49,085 bases of DNA from DATLAN01 sp035527455 (GCA_035527455.1 DATLAN010000451.1:1-49085), one strand, 5' to 3'; numbered from the stretch's first letter, positions 35,401 to 42,946 are shown. Notes: generated by a model from the letters alone, not told the origin. Program-made: numbers and translations.

Positions 35401-37679
35401 TAGCGGCCGGTTCCGAGAGCGGACCGCCCATCGAACGTCTGGCGTCGGCCGGACCGGGTGGAGCCATGACCGGACCACAACCGACCGGTCCCGCGGGCGA
35501 AGCCGGATCGCCCGGCGCGGGTGCCCAGCCGAGCGACATGGCCCAAGCCCCGACCGGCGGACTCTCCGGCGTGGCGGCCCAGGGCGCCGCGGCGGAACCT
35601 TCCGTAGGCCAGCCGGCCGAGACGACTGCCGCATCGACCAGCAGCGGCGCGGTCGCTATGGCACAACTTAGCCGCCCGGGCAAGGACGACTCGCTGGCGG
35701 CGGCGATTTCCTCCGGCGCCGCCGGCGGACCGCTTCCCAGGCCGGGAGCCATGCAGACGGCCGGTCAGGGCCTGACGGCGCCCACCAGCGCGCCGCCCGG
35801 GGAGTCCGTTGCCGGCGACAGCGCAGCGCCGGACGTCGGCCTCGTGGCCAGTTTGACGGGCAGCCCGCGTCGATCGGCCGGATTGGAGGGCAACTTGCTC
35901 GATCGCACGCCGGTCGAGGGCGCCCGCGAATCCGGCCCGGCCGCCACCACGCCCGGCGCGGTCCAGGGCCTCCGCCGGCTCCCGCAGGGCGACGACGTCG
36001 GCGCGGCCGTGGCGCTGGAAGTCGGGCGCGGGCCGCAACGCGACAGCGACCTGCCCGGTCTTCCCCACGCGGTGGCCGACGCGGCCGAGCAAACGATCGC
36101 CTCGGCCACGCCGATCGGCACGGCCGACGCGATGGACCTGGCCGAAGCGGCCGTCTTCAGCGACGCCGGCCGGCAGGAGGGTGGCTTGACCGTGCTGACG
36201 GTCGCGATGGTCGGAGCGGGCGGCTTGCGTTACGATCCGCTTCCCGACGCGGGGATTCCCAGCCGTCGGGCGCGGCGGGAGAGCGAGACGGTCCACGAGG
36301 CCACGGTGCCGCGTTTCCTGCCCGACCGGAGCGGCGGAGACCCGGCCATCAACGCCCACATCCCGGCCGAGGTCTTCGGCCAGCGCGACCCGGACCGACG
36401 TGGCGAGATCGCCCGGGAACAGGGCGCCCCGGAAGGCAACGAGCGGGCCGTCGAGATGGGGCTCGATTTCTTCGCCCGAAGTCAATTCCCCGACGGACGT
36501 TGGAGCCTCAACGCCCTGCCGGCCGAGACGGCCAAATGGTCGCCCGAGATGGGCGATTCGGTCGATGATCTGGTGCGGAACGCCCGCGAGCTTCTCGAGG
36601 CGGGCTACGACAAGACGCTGCCCAAGGCGGCCCGAGAAACGGTCACCCGAGCGGTCGAGAAGCACGCCGACGGCGAGAAGCTGTCGCAGGCCGAGTTGGA
36701 CGAGCTGGCCCTGTTCGTTACGGGCCTGGGCCAGATGGAATCCGACACGGCCGCCACGGGGTTGGCTTTGCTGGCGTACCTGGGCGCCGGTTACACCCAC
36801 CAGGAGGACAAGCACCGCGCGGCGGTCCGCCGCGGAATCGACTGGCTGGTCGAGCATCAGAAACCCGACGGAGAATTGTTCAGCGGCGGGACCAGTGCGG
36901 CCCGTTTCTACAGCAACGGGATCGCGACCATCGCGCTGTGCGAGGCGTACGGCATGACCAAAGATCCCGAGCTTCGCGAACCGGCCCGCAAGGCGGTCGA
37001 GTTCCTTATCGGCAGCCAACATCCCACGCGGGGCGGCTGGCGCTACGAACTCGACACTCGTGGCTTCTCCACCGAGACGGACACCTCGGTCACCGGCTGG
37101 ATGTTGATGGCGATGAAGAGCGCCCAGATGGCCGGCCTGGAGGTCCCCGACGAAGTGTTCGAGAAGATCGGCCGCTGGCTCGACTCGGCCGAGGCCCAAC
37201 GGGCCGAGGGACAGTACATCTACAATCCGCACGCCGACCGGACCAAAGAGCAGCAACTCAAGGGCCTGGAGCCGAATCTGGCGATGACCGCCGAGGCGAT
37301 GCTGATGCGGATCTACCTCGGCCGCCAGCGCGAAGACTCGGGCTTGATCGCCGGGGCGGACCACATCCAGGGCAACCTGCCCCGGATGGGCAAAGACGAA
37401 GCCAATATGCGAGACTGCTACTATTGGTATTACGCCACGCAAGCGATGTACCAGATGCAGGGCGAGCATTGGGAGGCGTGGAACGACCGTTTCCGCGTCT
37501 TGCTGCCGGAGAGCCAGGTCCAGACCGGCGCACTTGCCGGCAGTTGGGATCCCCGCCGCCCCGTGCCCGACCGCTGGGGCCACACCGGCGGCCGCCACTA
37601 TGTCACGGCGTTGCAGTTGCTGATGCTCGAGGTCTACTACCGCCACCTGCCGCTATTCAAAGAACTCGGCAATCAGTAG
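32481..37679 (+). CDS. Giant TonB-like membrane protein with disordered linker and C-terminal squalene-cyclase-like toroid
   Basis: 1732 aa from ATG 32481 (MAESTRKIRRV). Three transmembrane helices lie near residues 25-44, 55-75 and 84-103. A charged helix and a TonB-like Pro/Glu-rich stretch (IPVTPPEPIQPLAVERPP) follow. About 1,100 residues of Ala/Pro/Ser/Thr/Gly-rich low complexity with no visible domain come next. From about residue 1315 to the end there is an alpha/alpha toroid of the prenyltransferase/squalene-oxidase repeat type (LDFFARSQFPDGRWSL, GWRYELDTRGFSTETDTSVTGW, DCYYWYYATQAMYQ). No DXDD cyclase motif is evident, so the toroid may bind rather than cyclise. Gene order after ExbB and ExbD suggests it is the pmf-driven effector that spans the periplasm. 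The function is inferred, not shown. The last codons abut a REP cluster. Confidence 0.8.
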   Translation: MAESTRKIRRVTTAKVADFDDQIWPINVAILILAGFIAGLIVTYSRFDEPRLLLNTWFLLFTLALTAGLAFWAVIRFQGNVRHRVLFCTVISLLVHLWIVMYAAREYVELMAEKEKEAKEALLREQQRELIPVPVYPDDVMDFPRRQQSFEVPIPVTPPEPIQPLAVERPPVEVEIRPEARPTEEPETPQQQVRPTTTERREPSAPRRADQAGREISRQPLKEQLLPNEPIPVQQPSPRPGQKAALSAPEIASHQPRESQLDTDQRQVFEDPSSVQADPLEAKVERRATNRDPLADAPSTPTPTRDAPRPADVARSDAHAPEPVPITPPSPKADTLRPSEKSVARNQAEAPRVIMPDSVPAPTPTAPTTPAIAPRTQRRDEPIQLAENPQPIPMRRPREVTAPTDFTTPRPTATPQTPQNRAGSDALAMPNTPTRSASTGQSSPNVSQSSSGSTVRPAAGPAAPNTPLRRPGPSQVAVSPLSATTPQRSPADVQIAGSVARPSPAAPQTTPAAPSGPSQPSPVTTAAGTSAGRSPGVEQMAAAGPSLPASTDTSQLPSIPARPRTPNARQPGATGTAPAEPTSLAPPARSGANLPSTIIASQATPSTAAASSGGTPPSQLTAGNIASVQTQGAQPPAGNTSASASTTEAGVGSSQALARTGQPRSSGVSQPTAAANDPTPRIARGPAPAHSLASSGAPRPSPASPGSAASSLSGPTAASLNVRGSGVQTGGTSLQLARQPVIGAGPSAAGGTSGPVTSTSPDRVNRIESSATAVAGSGRPMRGRTPGEALAPDSAPEPSELAANVSPGQQGTPGAPAFAPTSGPQQQIPGLPGGLQSQPQGGALAALGDQGAPLTEAAGTRRQSASQRQQPGGADLAANQTLTRTNSGEGVDIPTNNVTVDNAPKTGAGGVVDTLGGLASSLQQGPTATVQSAGASLPPASQTAADGPAEAGLGSALAARLPGTARVTGDDVSVAAGSESGPPIERLASAGPGGAMTGPQPTGPAGEAGSPGAGAQPSDMAQAPTGGLSGVAAQGAAAEPSVGQPAETTAASTSSGAVAMAQLSRPGKDDSLAAAISSGAAGGPLPRPGAMQTAGQGLTAPTSAPPGESVAGDSAAPDVGLVASLTGSPRRSAGLEGNLLDRTPVEGARESGPAATTPGAVQGLRRLPQGDDVGAAVALEVGRGPQRDSDLPGLPHAVADAAEQTIASATPIGTADAMDLAEAAVFSDAGRQEGGLTVLTVAMVGAGGLRYDPLPDAGIPSRRARRESETVHEATVPRFLPDRSGGDPAINAHIPAEVFGQRDPDRRGEIAREQGAPEGNERAVEMGLDFFARSQFPDGRWSLNALPAETAKWSPEMGDSVDDLVRNARELLEAGYDKTLPKAARETVTRAVEKHADGEKLSQAELDELALFVTGLGQMESDTAATGLALLAYLGAGYTHQEDKHRAAVRRGIDWLVEHQKPDGELFSGGTSAARFYSNGIATIALCEAYGMTKDPELREPARKAVEFLIGSQHPTRGGWRYELDTRGFSTETDTSVTGWMLMAMKSAQMAGLEVPDEVFEKIGRWLDSAEAQRAEGQYIYNPHADRTKEQQLKGLEPNLAMTAEAMLMRIYLGRQREDSGLIAGADHIQGNLPRMGKDEANMRDCYYWYYATQAMYQMQGEHWEAWNDRFRVLLPESQVQTGALAGSWDPRRPVPDRWGHTGGRHYVTALQLLMLEVYYRHLPLFKELGNQ

Positions 37680-37779
37680 TAGGTCAGGGCTTGCCCTGAC
37701 GAAACCGCGTAGGTCAGGGCTTGCCCTGACGAAACCGAGCACCCGGCAAAAGAATCCGTCAGGGCAAGCCCTGACCTAC
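37679..37779. repeat. GTAG-REP family A cluster, two forward and one inverted copy
   Basis: Forward copies lie at 37679-37700 and 37709-37730, and an inverted copy at 37758-37779 ending CTAC. The first copy starts on the last base of the giant gene's TAG stop. Confidence 0.85.
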
Positions 37780-37790
37780 GCATCGGGCAA

Positions 37791-37949
37791 TTAGCTTCCT
37801 CTGCGGCGCGTTCGCACGAGGATCTCGCCGGCCAGGGCAAAAACGCCCAGAAACGTCAGGGTCAGGGTGGTCTGGATCAAGTGGAGGGACACTTCGATAC
37901 CTGCGGGGCCGGGGTTTTCGGCGCGTCGTGGGTCGCTGTCTCGACGCAT
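37791..37949 (-). CDS. Small single-pass membrane protein (hypothetical)
   Basis: A 52-aa reading frame from ATG 37949 to TAA at 37793-37791. A charged N-terminus (MRRDSDPRRAENPGPAG) is followed by one clear hydrophobic helix (TTLTLTFLGVFALAGEILV) and a basic tail (RTRRRGS). The codons are GC-rich at third positions and the helix/tail pattern looks like a real positive-inside membrane anchor. It has no strong ribosome binding site. I do not recognise the family. A competing frame on the same strand (37877-38221) overlaps it but shows no domain. The gap from here to 38302 holds one palindrome and one hairpin repeat. Confidence 0.4.
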   Translation of the reverse strand: MRRDSDPRRAENPGPAGIEVSLHLIQTTLTLTFLGVFALAGEILVRTRRRGS

Positions 37950-38125
37950 GCTGCCGTAATCATCGACCTGCGGGACGATCCCAGTTCAAGTCTGCCGCCG
38001 TCGGGTGCCTCCAGGCGAGCAATCGCGTCCGACGCCGCAATCGGCATACTCGCCGCGGGATACTCCGCCCACGTTGCCGTAGCGGCGGCCCGAGACACCG
38101 GTGGACCAGGGATTTTCTTGTCCGA

Positions 38126-38141
38126 TATTCTGTACAGAATA
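38126..38141. promoter_or_regulatory. Perfect 16-bp palindrome, possible operator
   Basis: TATTCTGTACAGAATA is perfectly self-complementary and AT-rich compared with its surroundings. It could bind a dimeric regulator or be chance. It lies in a gene-poor gap between two small minus-strand genes. Confidence 0.3.
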
Positions 38142-38176
38142 GCGACGAGATTTTCGGGCAGTAATTCTGGCACACC

Positions 38177-38264
38177 GTGGAAAAAGGGGACAGGCACCGA
38201 GCCGGCAGCGCTTTTCCGCAAGTTTCACGCCATCTGCGGCTCGGAGCCAGTCCCCATTTTCCAC
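38177..38264. repeat. Inverted repeat (27-bp arms), dispersed-repeat type
   Basis: The left arm (38177-38203, starting GTGGAAAAAGGGGACAGG) and the right arm (38238-38264, ending CCCCATTTTCCAC) pair over 27 bp with three mismatches, around a 34-nt loop. It begins GTGG rather than GTAG, so it is kept apart from the REP families. Confidence 0.75.
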
Positions 38265-38302
38265 TCACCGCCTATGGTTCGAGCATTTTGGAGGAACTCC
38301 GG

Positions 38303-38554
38303 CTACAGCCCGGCCGTCTTTGCTCGGCGCTTGGCCCGCGACTGGAGAATCCTGACCTCCAGGTCGGATTGGACCTTGTGGACCCAGTTCGACAGATTGC
38401 CGTACCAATATTGGGCCTTCTTGTCGTGCAAGGCCAAGTCGGTGACCCCCCGTTCGCGGCTCTCGTTGGCCATTTTCCGCATGATTGCGGCCAAATCGAG
38501 CAGATTCAGCGCGAACTCGTCCAGCTTCTCCGGCCCGTACGGTTGCAGCGTCAT
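38303..38554 (-). CDS. Small hypothetical protein
   Basis: 83 aa from ATG 38554 (MTLQPYGPEKLDEFALNLLD), with purine-rich GGGAAGAG upstream. The frame is open further to 38671, but that extension is Arg/Ser-rich and lacks a better start. The protein is soluble, mostly helical and rich in charged residues (IMRKMANESRERGVTDLALHDKKAQYWYG, then a C-terminal basic coiled-coil-like segment). Amino-acid makeup is that of a real protein. I do not recognise the family. It stands between repeats, with no evident operon partner. Confidence 0.6.
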   Translation of the reverse strand: MTLQPYGPEKLDEFALNLLDLAAIMRKMANESRERGVTDLALHDKKAQYWYGNLSNWVHKVQSDLEVRILQSRAKRRAKTAGL

Positions 38555-38789
38555 CGACTCTTCCCGGCTTGAAAGAAACGGCGTCCGGACGCGACGGCTG
38601 CGTCCAACGGGCGCCATTCTAGCCGATTCCGCGTGCCATGTCGAGGAAAAATGCCCAAAACTGCCCCACAATGGCGTCGCTCACGTGCGAACACATGGGC
38701 AGAAAACCGGGTTCTTGCTGGTCTCCCAAAGCCACGATTTTTGTCCGTAGGGCAACACCCGCCGCCAAACTTTACCCAGACGTTCTGCC

Positions 38790-38817
38790 CATTCGACATT
38801 CGTCATTCGACATTCGT
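38790..38817. repeat. Two 14-bp tandem copies (CATTCGACATTCGT)
   Basis: Two perfect adjacent copies, followed by a partial third (CAT). They lie in the 351-bp gap 38555-38905, which otherwise shows no supported gene. Confidence 0.85.
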
Positions 38818-38905
38818 CATTTCGCCCATTTTCCTTGCCCCTGCACTCTCCGAGTGTATGCTTTCGACGCTGCCGTTTCGCCGCACGAGATCAGGAGGTT
38901 GGACG

Positions 38906-39505
38906 ATGCCCAGAATTGCGGCCGCTCTGGGGGGCCTTGTGCTGATCGTGTTTTCGATCGGCTTCAACACGGTGCGCTATCCGAAGGTACGGGAGATGGT
39001 CGGCCCGGCGTCGCCTCTTGCGCAGCCGGATCAGTCGCCGGAATCGACGGTCACTGCCGGGCCGGTGTCCACCGCGCCGTCACGGGTACCCGACAAGGCG
39101 TCAAGCTCTTCGCAATCGATTTCTGACGCATCTCGAAGGGGCGATGCCAAAGGTGCCGAAGAAACTGAATTGTGTCTGAATTCCCCGGCCGGAGCATGCC
39201 CGGTCGATCCCGTCTCCTACTCGAACGCAGATGCGCGGTGGTCTGAAGAACCGTCCGAGTCGTCGAGCGAATACGGAGGGGACGTCGCGATGACCGGCGC
39301 GTCGGTTCGGCCGGAGGCGGACGGCGGTTTGGTCCCCCTGGTTCGTCCGGCGGAAGAACGGGATCCGCATGAGCAGCCTGCGGATGATGGTGAAACCCGC
39401 CGCTTGCCGCCGGTCGATCCGGAGGACCCGGTGGCGGAAGATCCTTACGTCCGACGTTCGGCCGGCGACCCGATTCCGTTCTATCCGTCCACGGGGTACG
39501 AGTGA
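38906..39505 (+). CDS. Membrane-anchored hypothetical protein with disordered acidic tail
   Basis: 199 aa from ATG 38906, fixed by a perfect AGGAGG at 38892-38897 eight bases upstream. An N-terminal hydrophobic helix (residues 4-22, IAAALGGLVLIVFSIGFN) acts as signal anchor. The rest is low-complexity, rich in Pro, Glu, Asp and Ser (for example RLPPVDPEDPVAEDPYV), and probably unstructured outside the cytoplasm. No domain is recognised. Longer forms starting at 38633 or 38860 lack a good ribosome binding site. Confidence 0.65.
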   Translation: MPRIAAALGGLVLIVFSIGFNTVRYPKVREMVGPASPLAQPDQSPESTVTAGPVSTAPSRVPDKASSSSQSISDASRRGDAKGAEETELCLNSPAGACPVDPVSYSNADARWSEEPSESSSEYGGDVAMTGASVRPEADGGLVPLVRPAEERDPHEQPADDGETRRLPPVDPEDPVAEDPYVRRSAGDPIPFYPSTGYE

Positions 39506-39517
39506 TTGGAGGGAAGA

Positions 39518-39916
39518 GTTTTCAGTTTTCAGTTGTCAGTTTTCAGTTCTCGGCTTCAGGAGATTCGGACTCGGTGCTTTGGGTCAAGTGGAACCGGGGG
39601 ACAATTGCGCATTAGTCATCTCGCTGGGACGAAGTGCCGCGACGTCTTGCCGAACGACACGATTGCTTTGACTTTCCGGTTGGATTGCTCTTTGGTGGCT
39701 CGTGTCGCATTGCACCGATGCGCTTCGCCGCACTTAGGTTCCGCGCAGGAATAACCGGTACATTTTTCAGCGAGGGTGGCAAGCCCTGAGGAACGAAGGG
39801 CGTGGAAAACCTGGCGAACCACGCCCTTCGTTCCTCAGGGCGTGCCACCCAGTCACTGACAACTGAAAACTGAAAACTGACAACTGATAACAGAAAACTG
39901 ACAACTGACAACTGAT
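39518..39916. repeat. Composite element: inverted tandem heptamer tracts around a 32-bp-arm hairpin
   Basis: A tract of TTTTCAGT/TGTCAGT units (39518-39550) and its reverse-complement tract of ACTGAAA/ACTGACA units (39855-39916) flank about 300 bp. Inside, 39774-39805 and 39819-39850 are inverted arms of 32 bp with one mismatch (left arm starts GGGTGGCAAGCCCTGAGG) around a 13-nt loop. No gene is supported between 39506 and 39947. Confidence 0.8.
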
Positions 39917-39947
39917 TTATCTGACAACTCCGCTCCCCCCCAATCCT

Positions 39948-40760
39948 ATGACCGCGCCCGACCGAGAGCCGTTCGAGAAGCTGGCCGGCCTGTGCTGGCG
40001 GATGGCGGTGGGCTCGGCGATCCTGGCGTTCTTGATGATCCCGGCGGCCATGGTCCTGCGTTTTGCCGGCTTGCCGGAGGGGCTGGCCGTGCTGGGCGGG
40101 GAAGTCGTCATCGGGGCCTCACTGCTCTGGTTGCGTTTGCGGGCGTACAAACTCTCGCTGGCCGAGTTTCTCACCACGCGCGGCCGGGCCGGGCGGCACA
40201 CCCCGCCGCTGTTTCTGATGCTGGTGGGAGCCGTGTTCTGCGCGCCCGGCCTTTACGTGCTCTTGACCGCCTCGGAACCGGCCGACCGGCGGGCACACGA
40301 GATGACCGTGGTCGAAAAGCGATGGTTCGGCGTCACGTTCCTGCTGGCCGGGGCCGGCGTCTCCGGGCTGGGGCTGAGCGGTTGGCTTGCCCGGCACAGT
40401 CTTCATCGTCGCATTGCCCAACTGACCGACGAAATCACCCGGCGGCCCGAACAGGCCGAACTCCACTTCCACCGCGGCATGCGCCTGACCGAAACCGGCC
40501 AGTTCCGCCGGGCGATCGAGGACTTCTCGGAGGTGATCCGCCTGGAACCCAAGAAGGTAAAAGGCTATCGGGAACGGGCCGGCGCGTATTACGATCTGAA
40601 CGACTACGAACGGGTGATCGCCGACTTGACCTCGGCCATCGGGCTCGATCCGGAAAACGCCGATCTCTACCTCGAGCGGGCCTCGGCCTACGCCAACCTC
40701 GACGATCACGAAAAGGCCGAGGCCGATTTCAACCGGGCGGAAGAACTCGGGTTGAAGTAG
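39948..40760 (+). CDS. Membrane protein with C-terminal TPR repeats
   Basis: 270 aa. Four hydrophobic segments lie in the first 155 residues (AVGSAILAFLMIPAAMVLRF, LAVLGGEVVIGASLLWLRL, PPLFLMLVGAVFCAPGLYVLL, WFGVTFLLAGAGVSGLGLSG). Three TPR units lie at about 170-268 (AELHFHRGMRLTETGQFRRA, VKGYRERAGAYYDLNDYERV, ADLYLERASAYANLDDHEKA). The repeats would face the cytoplasm if the N-terminus does. Specific function unknown. ATG 39948 has no Shine-Dalgarno sequence but follows a C-rich leader, unlike its neighbours. Confidence 0.75.
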   Translation: MTAPDREPFEKLAGLCWRMAVGSAILAFLMIPAAMVLRFAGLPEGLAVLGGEVVIGASLLWLRLRAYKLSLAEFLTTRGRAGRHTPPLFLMLVGAVFCAPGLYVLLTASEPADRRAHEMTVVEKRWFGVTFLLAGAGVSGLGLSGWLARHSLHRRIAQLTDEITRRPEQAELHFHRGMRLTETGQFRRAIEDFSEVIRLEPKKVKGYRERAGAYYDLNDYERVIADLTSAIGLDPENADLYLERASAYANLDDHEKAEADFNRAEELGLK

Positions 40761-40934
40761 CTGGGCGGAAAACGGGCACGAAACCCGCGTTCTTCGCCCG
40801 ACCTCTTGTGGGTCTCCGCGCGAAGGGGTAAGATGGCCGCGATGCTACCGCGAAAAGGCCCACGAGGGGGCGGATCGCGTCCTCCGCCCGGCGTTTCGTT
40901 CTTCTCATCCTCTCGGTTCGGAAGGAGTGGTTCC

Positions 40935-41900
40935 ATGTGGCGAAGAAGAAACCTCCTGGCGTTGATCTTCTCAGGCCTGGCCGTCAGTATCGGGGCCTCG
41001 TGCAGCTCGAGCGGCGACGGCGAGAAGGTCGAACTTCGGTTGCGGCTCGAGAAGGGAGAGTCGCACAGACTCCGGTGGACGAGCAATCAAACGATCCGGC
41101 AAACCCTCCCGGATCAGCGGCAATTGGACGTGGAACAAGCTTTCGGCATGGGATTCACGCTCGACGTGCAGGACGTGGACGCCGAAGGAACGGGCAAGGT
41201 GCGAGTGACGTATCACGCGGTGACGTTCGAGCAAGACAATCCCCTGGAAGGGAAGATCGCTTTCGACTCGGCCAGTCCGCCCGAAAAGCCGCACCCGTTG
41301 ACCATGGGTCTCGCCGGCCTGGTGGGGCAGAGTTTCACCATGACCCTGACCTCGAAAGGGAAGGTTACCAGCGTCGAAGGCGTGGACGCGATGCTGGCGA
41401 ACGTTCTGGAAAGCATCGACGCGCCCGTGCCCGGGCTGAAGCAAGTGATGAAAGAGAAGATGAAACAACAGTTCGGCGACGAAGCCCTGAAGAAGGTCAT
41501 GGAAAACATGATGGCAATCTATCCGGATGGGCCGGTCGCCGTGGGAGACACCTGGAGCAACCGGATCGACGTGGCCACGGGATTCGCCATGTCCATCGAG
41601 AACACGTTCACGCTGAAAGCTCTCGAGGACGACGTGGCCATAGTGATGATGGAATCGAAGGTACGACCGAATCCCGATGCGGAGGCCATCGACATGGGAA
41701 TCATGAAGATGCGGTATGAACTCTCGGGCACGCAGCAGGGAGAAATGGAACTCGACCTGAAGACCGGATGGCCGAAACGACAGGAGTTGACGCAAGATCT
41801 CTCCGGCACCGTACACGTGGAAGGCGGCATGATTCCCGGTCAATCGGGTCAGTCCTGGCCGATCGCCATCCAGAGCGATATTCGCGTCGAGCCGGAGTGA
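40935..41900 (+). CDS. DUF6263-like secreted protein / lipoprotein, paralogue 1
   Basis: 321 aa from ATG 40935, chosen for GAAGGAG seven bases upstream. The frame is open upstream to 40806 but in Arg/Gly-rich sequence. The signal peptide ends VSIGASCSSS with Cys near residue 22, so it may be a lipoprotein, although the box is imperfect (GASC). The mature part is a beta-rich domain (VELRLRLEKGESHRLRWTSN, VTSVEGVDAMLANVL, YPDGPVAVGDTWSN, GWPKRQELTQDLSG) that matches the next gene along its length. Family members have no known biochemical role. It is separated from paralogue 2 by 86 bp, probably one transcript. Confidence 0.75.
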   Translation: MWRRRNLLALIFSGLAVSIGASCSSSGDGEKVELRLRLEKGESHRLRWTSNQTIRQTLPDQRQLDVEQAFGMGFTLDVQDVDAEGTGKVRVTYHAVTFEQDNPLEGKIAFDSASPPEKPHPLTMGLAGLVGQSFTMTLTSKGKVTSVEGVDAMLANVLESIDAPVPGLKQVMKEKMKQQFGDEALKKVMENMMAIYPDGPVAVGDTWSNRIDVATGFAMSIENTFTLKALEDDVAIVMMESKVRPNPDAEAIDMGIMKMRYELSGTQQGEMELDLKTGWPKRQELTQDLSGTVHVEGGMIPGQSGQSWPIAIQSDIRVEPE

Positions 41901-41986
41901 GAAATAATCGGGGCGGGCAGCTCGACGACGCCCCGGGATGCGGCCGTTGAGGTATTTTCACCATCGAAAACGAAAGGGGGTGTTTC

Positions 41987-42946
41987 ATGACACGCACAAG
42001 AGGTTCCCGGATGTTGCTGACGGCCGTCTTTCTGGCCGTCGCCGGCACGGCGTTCGGTCAGGCGGCGGATGAAAAGATCGTGCTCCGGCTGCGGCTGAAG
42101 GAAGGCGAGTCGTACAGGCAGCGAATGACCACCGACCAGAAGATCTCGCAGACGATCCAGGGGCAGCAACTCGACATGGCCCAGAAGATGGGCATGGAGT
42201 TCACGTACGACGTGTTGAAGGTAAACGCCGACGGCACGGCCCGGGTGAAAGTGACGTACACCGGCGTGCTTTTCGAGCAGGACGGCCCGATGGGAAAAAT
42301 CCGCTACGATTCGGCCAACCCGCCGGAAACCGTGCACCCGTTGGCCCAAGGGTTTGCCGCGTTGGTCGGGCAGGGCTTCTCGATGGAGTTCACGCCCGAG
42401 GGAAAAGTCACCAACGTCGAGGGCGTGGACGCCATGCTCAAGCACATGCTGGCGAACATGGACCTTCCCGACGAAGCGACGAAGGCCGACCTGGAAAAGA
42501 AGCTGACCGAGCAGTTCGGCGATCAGGCGATGAAAGAGATGATGGAGAACATGATGGCGACGTATCCCGACGGTCCGGTCGGCCTGGAGGATTCCTGGTC
42601 CAAGAAGATCGTGGTTTCGAAGGGGTTTGGGATGATCATGGAAAACACCTGGACGCTGAAGGCCCGCCGCGACGGCAAGGCGTTGGTGAGCGTGACGTCG
42701 AAAGTCAGCCCCAATCCCGATGCGGCCGCGATCGCCGTCGGCCCCATGAAGATCGGCTACGACCTTTCCGGCAAGCAGGAAGGCACCATCGAGATCGACG
42801 AGGCCACCGGGTGGACGCTACGGCAGGAGCTGACCCAGGATCTCTCCGGCAAAGTCCGCATGGAAGGCGGTCCGGCGGCGTTGAAAGAATCGTCCTGGCC
42901 GATCAGCCTCCAGAGCACGATCCTGGTGGAGACGCCGGGGAAGTAG
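41987..42946 (+). CDS. DUF6263-like secreted protein, paralogue 2
   Basis: 319 aa. A clear signal peptide (residues 1-24, LLTAVFLAVAGTAFG) is cleaved before QAADEK, and there is no lipobox Cys. The mature domain aligns end to end with paralogue 1: VLRLRLKEGESYRQRMTTDQ, VTNVEGVDAMLKHML, ATYPDGPVGLEDSWS and GWTLRQELTQDLSG. The pair therefore arose by tandem duplication and differs mainly in export type (soluble versus possible lipoprotein). Function unknown. Confidence 0.78.
   Translation: MTRTRGSRMLLTAVFLAVAGTAFGQAADEKIVLRLRLKEGESYRQRMTTDQKISQTIQGQQLDMAQKMGMEFTYDVLKVNADGTARVKVTYTGVLFEQDGPMGKIRYDSANPPETVHPLAQGFAALVGQGFSMEFTPEGKVTNVEGVDAMLKHMLANMDLPDEATKADLEKKLTEQFGDQAMKEMMENMMATYPDGPVGLEDSWSKKIVVSKGFGMIMENTWTLKARRDGKALVSVTSKVSPNPDAAAIAVGPMKIGYDLSGKQEGTIEIDEATGWTLRQELTQDLSGKVRMEGGPAALKESSWPISLQSTILVETPGK

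Noticed and set aside
38126..38141. LexA (SOS) box reading of the CTGTACAG core
   Set aside because: The Gram-negative LexA site needs CTGT and ACAG separated by eight bases; here they are adjacent.
37877..38221. 114-codon minus-strand frame overlapping the small membrane protein
   Set aside because: No domain or ribosome binding site, and its 5' part lies in the loop and arm of the inverted repeat at 38177-38264.
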